From the NCBI GenBank assembly GCA_039619475.1, contig CM077115.1:417206557-417270556 (forward strand): a DNA stretch of 64,000 nucleotides. Direction: 5' to 3'. Positions 57,432 through 64,000 of the stretch are shown in pieces (position 1 is the stretch's first letter; each line of letters starts with the position of its first letter). Position numbers and translations under genes: made by a program. The notes below the pieces were generated by a model. The model was not told where the DNA came from. It saw only the letters and a program-made list of their open reading frames with translations, and did no database searches. Origin of the DNA: Icerya purchasi (lineage: Eukaryota > Arthropoda > Insecta > Hemiptera > Monophlebidae).

Positions 57432-60400
57432 TCCCGAAATCAAGGAAGCAGCCGTGTACCCGGATTCGACGCAACATCGTGGAAGCGTAAAACAAAACAA
57501 AGTCTAGTCAAAAACTCGTTAGCACGACAAAGAAAATTAAAATTACTTTCTAGTCATGTAAAATTTAAATTGATTGTGTAAAAAAAAAAATAAACCTAAT
57601 ATAAAAATAGCCTAAGGACGAGCGTGAGTAGCCGTTGTGGAAGTGAACGGTATGATAGGTGTACTGCGTCTTATTTCGTCATATTTTATTCAGATGTTTA
57701 TGTATTTTTCGGTTAGTTATCTAGTCATCCGATGAATGTAGGCCCCAAATTAGTTCTAGTCAGGCCATTTTTTATTGACTTCCCGCAGTTTGCGAATGTA
57801 TTGTCATTTTTCTAGTCATTTCGTCGTTTATATAGGTAGTTTTGGACGAGTTTGTGTTGGTTTTCGCGGTAGAATTAAGATCTTTGAGACTTTATTTGAT
57901 TGTATATTTATTTTAAAACTTTTTCTCTTGTTTTGTTGTTGCCGACCTGGTATAGAGCGCGGTGAGCGCGGGTATTGAGATTTGTGTCGTGTGTTAGCGA
58001 GGTTGCTGCCGAGTACCCGAGATGATTTGTTTATGTTTACTTTTGGAATATTTTAGGCAGGAGGCATCCGATTCGCGAGAAGTGAGCTCGATCTGTTCTG
58101 ATTTCGACCTGATGGGCATGCTCATTTACCCCTCGCTTCAAAATTTATTTTTTTTATTTTTTTTATTAAAATTCGAAATTGAGAATGGTTTTTTTATTTT
58201 TTTTCTCTGGGCATGCGTGCTTCGGAGTTCGGTTTTTTTGCGGTTTTTTTTTCCGAAAAGAAAAAAAAACTTGTTTTTTCCGTTTGAACATCATTGAGAC
58301 TTTTCCAACCCTTGTTCTTGTCACTCTAGTCCCCAGCTCTCGCGTTTACGTGAGGTGTGGGTGAGTATAGGATTAAATATAAAATTGTAAATAGAACGAA
58401 TAACCGGCGTAATATATATATATAATCGTTGCGATGTAGTTTGTTGCAGCTGGTCGCGGTTACCGATACGATAATAGCCATTTGCTACGTGACGGCAAAT
58501 AAATTTGGCCGCATATAAATGTATATAGTTATATTTTATTTATGTGTAAATTTGAATTCGGGTTATATAGCCGTATAGACTCAAGTGGGCGCTAGCTCAT
58601 ATCATTGAATTTGTTTTGATGTCGTTGGCTCGAGTTAGAATTTGTTTTTTTGAAGGCCAGCTATGATGTCGTGTGGCAACTATTTTTTTTATGTTTTTTT
58701 TTGAGATATTTGGGGTATTTCGCGGGCTTTTGCGGACTTGCGGCTCCGGATAGAATGTATTAATTTTTTCTTGTTCTTTTTGTATTCCTCTTTCTCTCTA
58801 TTTGCTTCTAGCACTGAAGTCGGATCTTCTGGCTCGTTTGCTTGCGTTTTCAGTGCCGGGTGTAAACCTTCGAATTTTCTGTTCTGCTGTCGTATTCCAA
58901 TGAATTCTCTCTTTTCCTAAAATCCCATCCTACATTCCCGAGAACACTTTTCCTCTTCTTTTTTTATTTTATTCACTAGTATCCTAAATATTCCATCCTA
59001 TTCTTTGATCGTCCATTCGGCGGAGCGGTAGGGATCTTTGGTCGACACGTTGACTCTGTGGGCGCTGTGAAAGCAGACGCGGCCATAGGGTGTGTAAGAG
59101 AGAAGGGAATACCTGGTACTCCGGAATTTTATTTTTCTTTTATCTCATGGTCCGAGCAGTTGGTGTTGTGGGTAGCAGATAATGCATACGGCCATAGCAT
59201 CCGATGGAAGTCTTGGGTGAGCCACGGGGTGATGTGAACCCGACTCCGGCACAGACCGTTGAACTCGACCTAAAGGCATATGATTGCCATTAAGCCGTCC
59301 GTGCTTGTCAACGCGGAGTACCTGAAAGAAAAAAAAATGGTGGAGATACGTGACTGAGATCTCTATCCGTAATCGCGATGTGATGGCGAATTTTAATTTC
59401 CCGCAGTGCGGTTGATATGTTTGTTTTTTTCGTAATCGCGATATATTTTTTTTTTTCGAGCCTTCTTTTCCTCATTTCTCTGGAACCCGTGATGTTAGAA
59501 AAAGGCTGTAGCAGCGGACGAACACGGATCTCCGTTCTCTCAGTGGTAGAGTCCTGTACCTTCTTCCTCTAAACTTTATATTTTTCCATTCCATTACTAT
59601 ATTCTTCGTTTTCTCCTAAATTTTAATCCGGAAGCGCAAAGGCGTCCCCCGAGCCCAGTGACATAGTCCCGCTACTTGTTTAGATTTTCTCCTTTATATG
59701 TTATATGTTTTTTTATTATGGAAATTCGTGCGTGATTTCAACGCTACCCGGCATCCTTTGGATGAAGTTATTGTTTTTGTGCAGAGTATTGTTTGTTAGT
59801 GCATTTTGTAGTTCGACATATGGTCGATTTATTTCATAATTCTACATTATCTAAATTTCGTTTATTGTTGTGGTCGATTTCGAGATTTTCGTTGTTGTCT
59901 CGTTAGCACTGGGACAATGTGTGAGTGTGATTGCGCGACCTCGGGTACAATTGTATATCGTTTGCGGTATCCGGAGGTCGGGGTGCATCTGATTTTTTTG
60001 CGTGTACACCAGGTCCAGAATATTATCAGTAATTTAAATTAATTTTTTACCTTTTCGCGAGTTTCGAGGTGCTGTCGTCATATCTTGATGTGTTTCTTCC
60101 CAATTAAATTTATTAGTGTTCCTGTTTCTTTTTCTTCTTTTCCCACCCAATGGGTGGTGTGCGCCCTGGGAAGGCACACAAGGTAGCTCCGGCGCCTATG
60201 GAAGGCCGAGGACTGGCAAGATGTCCAGTTGACCACGATGGATTCCTCTACGGAGAAGATTGAAAGGATGGTCGGTCAGTTTAGATGGTAGGGGGCCCCA
60301 CCGTTTTTTTATTTTTTTTTATATTTGGAGGTGCCACTAGGTAGGCCAAGTTGAGGTCTCTCGCGCGGTACGGTCGTTTTGTTGTGTTTATGAATTTGTT

Positions 60401-61292
60401 GGTTTTTGGTGGTTCGTACCGTCGCGGGGACAGGTTTTGCGCCCCATGAAATAAGATGGTGGTCGCACTCAGGGGTTGTCTAAAGAGGGTTCCCAGTCTG
60501 GTCCACCAGTAGGTTAAGTAGGCCAGGTAGGAGGGAAGTGCTCGCGTGGGACATGACTGTGGTGCGCGGCCGCGTTTTATGGTTTTGTCGGTGTCGAGTG
60601 GCCCAGTGCATGTGCTCGCGCTATGTGTCAGGGGTTGTCGAAATGTTTTTTTTATTTTTTTTTGGAGTTGTTCCAAAGGGGTACCGGTTTTGTCTGCCGG
60701 GCCTCTCTCTCTGTTAGGAAAACAAATTTTTTTTGATCCTTAAGTGTTCCAATATCTATATCTCAGTACAACGGACTCGCGAGAGCAGCATCTAATAATT
60801 TTTTTAATTTTTATTTTATTTACGTAATGATGTTTTTTTTCTAATTTGATGTACTGTTTTGTTGTTTTTTTCTAGTCCCTGTTCCGGCATTAAGCCGATG
60901 TTAAGTTTGCCCATTCCGATATTTTGTTTAGTTGTCGTCTCTGGCGGGTGCGTCCCGTATTGGTTTTGACGGGGTGCGTCCCGCGTCGTTCGGAATGGGT
61001 AACAACGTTGTTGGAATTTAAGTTGAACTTGAGTTATTGCCTTTCAGCTGTTAGAATTTTTTTAAATTTTTTGTGAATGTTCAGAGCCTTGAGCTCTTGA
61101 AGTCAATTCTAGTTATGACCTGGTGTGGTCCCAGTGGTGTACGTGTGAGTAATTTTAAGGTACAGTGTGTGGTATACTTGTGCGGGATAGAACGGTGGAG
61201 ATTTGTTCAGGACTCCGTAGCTCAGCAACGGCTAGTCCGAATCCTCTCGTATTTTGGCACCTGAATTATGATCCAAAACTTCTGTTTTGGAT
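57432..61292 (+). other. T-rich non-coding interior of the LTR element
   Basis: About 3.9 kb between the ORF and the purine tract. The plus strand is rich in T and G, with many T6-T12 runs, in sharp contrast to the A-rich ORF. No frame exceeds about 130 codons, and none shows pol motifs. Short internal similarities occur (CAGGGGTTGTC at 60469 and 60628; GCAGA...CGGCCATAG at 59071 and 59175). Its length in a young element suggests that it is carried as part of the unit (packaging, structure or length constraint) rather than being decayed pol. Confidence 0.7.
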
Positions 61293-61311
61293 GAAAATAA
61301 GGGTGGGGCAG
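61293..61311 (+). promoter_or_regulatory. Polypurine tract before right LTR
   Basis: GAAAATAAGGGTGGGGCAG directly abuts the right LTR. Fifteen or more of its 19 bases are purines, ending G-rich, as expected for the plus-strand primer of an LTR element. Confidence 0.75.
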
Positions 61312-62369
61312 TGAGACGGATTCGGCAGCTATAGCATTTTAATTACGTTTTATACGGTTTCTGATAATGCTGTCCGAGGTAGAAATTATTATTTCGATTT
61401 TTATTCATTTTATATTTCGGGTTTTTCTCGGGCAGCATAAATGACGGTGAATTGCGATCGGAGATGATATTTCGACCGAGAAGCCTGGTTATTCCGGACG
61501 CAGCCGTTCTGTCGGCTGTGTTGCGGGGGTGAACTGGCTTCGCGGGGGAAATCGCAGTCGCGTTTACCGTCGAAACGTATAAGTACGGAGCGTGTAGCTA
61601 CGAGAGTCGCGAGAGAATTGGTGAAATCCCGGAAAGACAGGGTAGCAGCCGATTTGAAATACATATTAATATAAGAACGTTCTAGAAAAATCGGCGTGCG
61701 TGTTAATTGATAAGGTACGGGGTAATTTTCAGCGATCGACTATATCGTTTGGAATAGCCCACCGTGTACCGAAAAATCTTCGTTCGTGCTAGAAACGGTA
61801 AATCGATAATAAGTTTTTAATTCAGTTGTTAACGAGATCAATTCGGTAGTACACGCGAGTCGGTTGACACGAGTCGGTAATGATTCGTGGTCGTTTATAT
61901 TAATCGTTGTCGGAAGAGCACGCCGTCACGTGTATCTTTTTGAACCCTAGTCATAATTAATGTCCGTTCCGTCATTTTGACCAGTATTTTTTTGTGTAAT
62001 TTGTTATATTCAAAAAATTTGTCGCATTTGTGTTTTTTTTTCATATTCAAATACACGCGTTTCATGGAAATAGGTTTCGTTATTGGACACGTGGTTACCC
62101 CGTGATATCTCCACCGGGAGAGATACCGCCATCGAACGGCGGATTTCGCGAGTCGGTTTTTTTTCTATTTTTATACATTTTTTTATTAAAAGCCTAAAGC
62201 TCTGCCAGGCCGAGCTTCCGGTAATAGCAAGCCGGTATATTTTTGCTATTGGCGCCCACTAAATAGTTTTCGGACATACATATTTTTTTTGGTATTTTTT
62301 TTTGTTGTTATTATTTCGCTCGATCAACTGGCGTCCGAAATTAGTGACTCCATTTTCCAATTCATATCA
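61312..62369 (+). repeat. Right (3') LTR
   Basis: Same sequence and boundaries as 54783-55841, one base shorter in a T-run near 62300. Substitutions seen: GCAGCTATAGC for GCAGCTGTAGC near the start, and ATCGCAGTCGCG for ATCGCGGTCGCG about 245 bp in. Confidence 0.95.
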
Positions 62370-62460
62370 ATATATATATATGTGTTAGTTCAAAAACCAC
62401 GATGTAAATAAGCTTATCGTTTTTTATGAATTTCAAAAATGATCATTTAAACGTTTGTCG

Positions 62461-62784
62461 AAAATTGCTTGTTACGTAGAATTTTCTCGAAACTTAAGAC
62501 TTCGACCAATTTTTCGAAACTCCTAGAAACCATTAATTTGTGAATTGCAGCAAAATCGTTAGAACCGCTTCCGAAAATCTAGTTACACGATTTTAAATTA
62601 TAATACGAGCAAACATTTTTTGATATATATATATATATACGTAACAGGGTTTTCAGAAATAGCTCTAACGATTTTTAAGGGTCTAAACTCGTAAAAACCC
62701 TTAATTGGCGAATTTCAGCTTATCTAAAAGTTGATTAGTCGAGGTCTTAAGTTGCGAACAAAATTCTACGGAACAAGCAATTTT
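62461..62784. repeat. Foldback (inverted repeat) sequence next to the LTR element
   Basis: The left arm begins AAAATTGCTTGTTACGTAGA (62461). The right arm ends with its near-complement (TCTACGGAACAAGCAATTTT, 62765-62784). Further pairing includes AACTTAAGACTTCGAC with GTCGAGGTCTTAAGTT and AAAATCGTTAGA with TCTAACGATTTT. The centre holds a TA run (62624-62638). Probably a MITE; terminal duplications were not resolved. Confidence 0.7.
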
Positions 62785-62914
62785 AAAAGGAAGGCAATCC
62801 CAATATATAGGCGTATTTTTAAGGTTTAGTATAAATTAAGTAATATGCTTACTTACATACATTTAATTACCCTGACCATTGAGAATAAATGAAGGTATGA
62901 TATGCGTATTTATA

Positions 62915-63818
62915 CAACGGCAGATTGTTAACGACAGGCGTTCAATAAGTAACGTGACATGGATTGTTTCGCAGCCGTTGTTTGGTGAAACTGTGTAAAA
63001 TTTATGTGGGAGGCAGAGGAGGAAAATACGAACAAAATGCCGTTTTCCGCGTTCTGATCTGGGCGGTAAAACTTCTGTACGCACGTGTGAAACATGTTGA
63101 ACGTTTCCAAGCCGGTGAGTTACGAGAGGTCACCAAATTTCTAACAGCTAAAGATGCAAAAATTGATCGCAGACTGTGCGTAGCGTACGATGAGCATTAT
63201 GACGCGTAGGTGTGTCTCAGAGTCAAAGGAAGCGAGTAGTAAAGTGTGAATAATGAAAGGTCAACCAGGTCCGCCAAAAGCCAAAACTGAATGCTTTGCC
63301 GGAAGGTAACCATCTTCTGCAACCGGCACAGACTCCGACTGTTGCGATTTCGTACACAGAAGGTTGCGTCGACGGAGTACACTTACCATCATCCTCATGA
63401 GGTAGCACTTCATCGAGCGATTAATCGGAAGAGACGTGGCTGCAGTCTGGAGAGCGGTTGCACGATAATGCACGACCCCGCACACGTCTGTTCTCGTTCG
63501 CACGTGAATTAAAAATCAAAATTGAGACGAATTTTCACATCCACCCTACTACTCGTCTGATGTGGCACCTTTGGATTTTTACGTTTTCCCTATTTGAAAT
63601 GCTTGAAAAACGTTGGGGCAGTAACGAAATTTTTCGCTAAATGCACCGCCCAGTATTACCGTATCGTTAAATTCGTGGCCCGGTATGATAAGTGTCTTAA
63701 TGCTTTTGGAAATTATGTGGAAAAATAAAGTATTTCTTCCAGTTTCTTTGATATTTTTTTCATAATTTTTGGATACCTGGAAGGACATGTCGTCCGGTTA
63801 CTTATTGAACGCCCCTTG
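62915..63818 (+). mobile_element. Mariner element, internally deleted
   Basis: Inverted ends share GGCGTTCAATAAGTAAC (62937-62953) and its complement (63797-63813). The right terminus reads GCCCCTTG then TATA (63819-63822). The left terminus seems to carry about 20 extra bases between TATACAA (62911-62917) and GGCGTTC. About 904 bp, against roughly 1.3 kb for a complete mariner, so about a third of the interior is missing. Dead in cis; the ends could still be used by a related transposase. Confidence 0.82.
63100..63731 (+). pseudogene. Mariner transposase remnant
   Basis: Sense fragments in order: VTKFLTAKDAKIDRRLCVAY and DEHYDA (63126-63209, N-terminal DNA-binding region); GPPKAKT (about 63270, start of the catalytic half); ALHRAINRKRRG (63408-63440); MHDNARPRT (63458-63485, around the second catalytic Asp); HPPYYSSDVAPLDFYVFP (63538-63592, around the third Asp); RIVKFVARYDKCLNAFGNYV (63662-63722, the conserved C-terminus). 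The first catalytic Asp region is missing or unrecognisable; the deletion lies between 63209 and 63270. Several frameshifts separate the pieces. Homology to mariner-family transposases is clear from the HDNARP and C-terminal motifs. Confidence 0.85.
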
Positions 63819-63822
63819 TATA

Positions 63823-64000
63823 CGTAGGTGTGATAATTTGTAATATTATTTATACAAAAGTAAGTTTCATAATTAAAACCAGTAATCGATTTGCAAGAAA
63901 GGAAACCTCGATCACTAGAGTTATATTATTAAATAAGCAATTCTCGAAACTGATTAATACCTTAATTGATTTCAAATTTTCATGATAAATCCGAACAAAG
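63823..64000. other. No feature recognised
   Basis: AT-rich end of the window; nothing assignable. Confidence 0.4.

Larger units (their letters stand above)
54783..62369 (+). mobile_element. Recent 7.6-kb LTR element with a single Gag-like ORF and no pol
   Basis: Two direct LTRs of 1059 and 1058 bp bound a 5470-bp interior. Each LTR starts TGAGACGGATTCGG and ends TTCATATCA (TG...CA). The left LTR is followed after two bases by a primer-binding site; the right LTR is preceded by a purine-rich tract. By eye the LTRs differ by G/A at two positions and one T in a T-run, so insertion is recent. The interior holds one long ORF (56124-57431), then 3.9 kb without coding capacity. I found no protease, RT, RNase H or integrase motif on either strand. 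The element must rely on enzymes in trans, like gag-only (TR-GAG) elements described in plants. Superfamily (Gypsy-like or other) cannot be set without pol. Confidence 0.93.

Noticed and set aside
60281..60676. 131-codon minus-strand frame in the LTR element interior
   Set aside because: No recognisable domain. Antisense to the element, starts and ends in T/A-runs; likely chance.
63197..63503. Several minus-strand ORFs in the mariner
   Set aside because: Antisense to the transposase remnant, which reads on plus with clear family motifs.

Overview
The window looks like eukaryotic, almost certainly arthropod (probably insect), nuclear DNA. It is strongly AT-rich with long poly-A/T runs and many microsatellites. 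It is packed with remnants of transposon classes typical of insect genomes: RNase H-bearing I/Jockey-like LINEs, RTE-like LINEs, Penelope-like, Tc1, mariner and hAT elements, and one young LTR element. I recognised no host protein-coding gene, rRNA, true tRNA gene, CRISPR array or bacterial-type operon. The species cannot be named from the sequence alone. Family assignments come from motif recognition by eye, not database searches.

Layout. 0.8-1.5 kb: mariner-like MITE with exact TA flanks. 3.4-3.7 kb: RTE LINE tail (minus). 6.4-9.9 kb: pieces of one I-like LINE family (here LINE A), including a copy whose coding end has expanded into a 29-bp minisatellite. 10.2-11.3 kb: an iterated 13-bp motif with an inverted copy. 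13.8-15.1 kb: a LINE RNase H remnant and another RTE tail. 15.6 and 19.9-20.7 kb: further LINE A ends. 21.6-23.3 kb: a complete Tc1-like element with 227-bp inverted repeats and a dead DD34E transposase. 24.8-25.1, 28.5-28.8 and 54.3-54.5 kb: three diverged copies of a dispersed repeat, one with a tRNA-like head (SINE candidate). 28.9-30.7 kb: LINE A (minus), head-to-head with a 3.1-kb 5'-truncated LINE B (plus, 30.7-33.8 kb). 33.8-39.1 kb: AT-rich with no gene. 39.1-39.7 kb: a 0.56-kb foldback followed by a hammerhead-like motif. 41.6-42.3 and 45.9-46.3 kb: hAT-type non-autonomous elements. 44.0-44.4 kb: a hairpin next to a Penelope-like GIY-YIG remnant. 46.4-47.1 kb: an RTE reverse transcriptase end. 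47.4 and 51.6 kb: two arrays with a 10-bp period. 54.8-62.4 kb: a 7.6-kb LTR element. 62.5-64 kb: a foldback and an internally deleted mariner.

The most notable object is the LTR element at 54783-62369. Its 1.06-kb LTRs (TG...CA) differ by about two substitutions and one T-run indel, so it inserted recently. It has a primer-binding site resembling tRNA-Lys and a purine tract. Its only long ORF is a 435-residue coiled-coil, basic-tailed Gag-like protein. I see no protease, reverse transcriptase, RNase H or integrase; about 3.9 kb of T-rich sequence lies where pol would be. It is best read as a recently mobile non-autonomous, gag-only LTR element that needs an autonomous partner elsewhere. Nearly everything else is decayed: stop codons, frameshifts, 5' truncations and microsatellite expansions break every other transposon gene.
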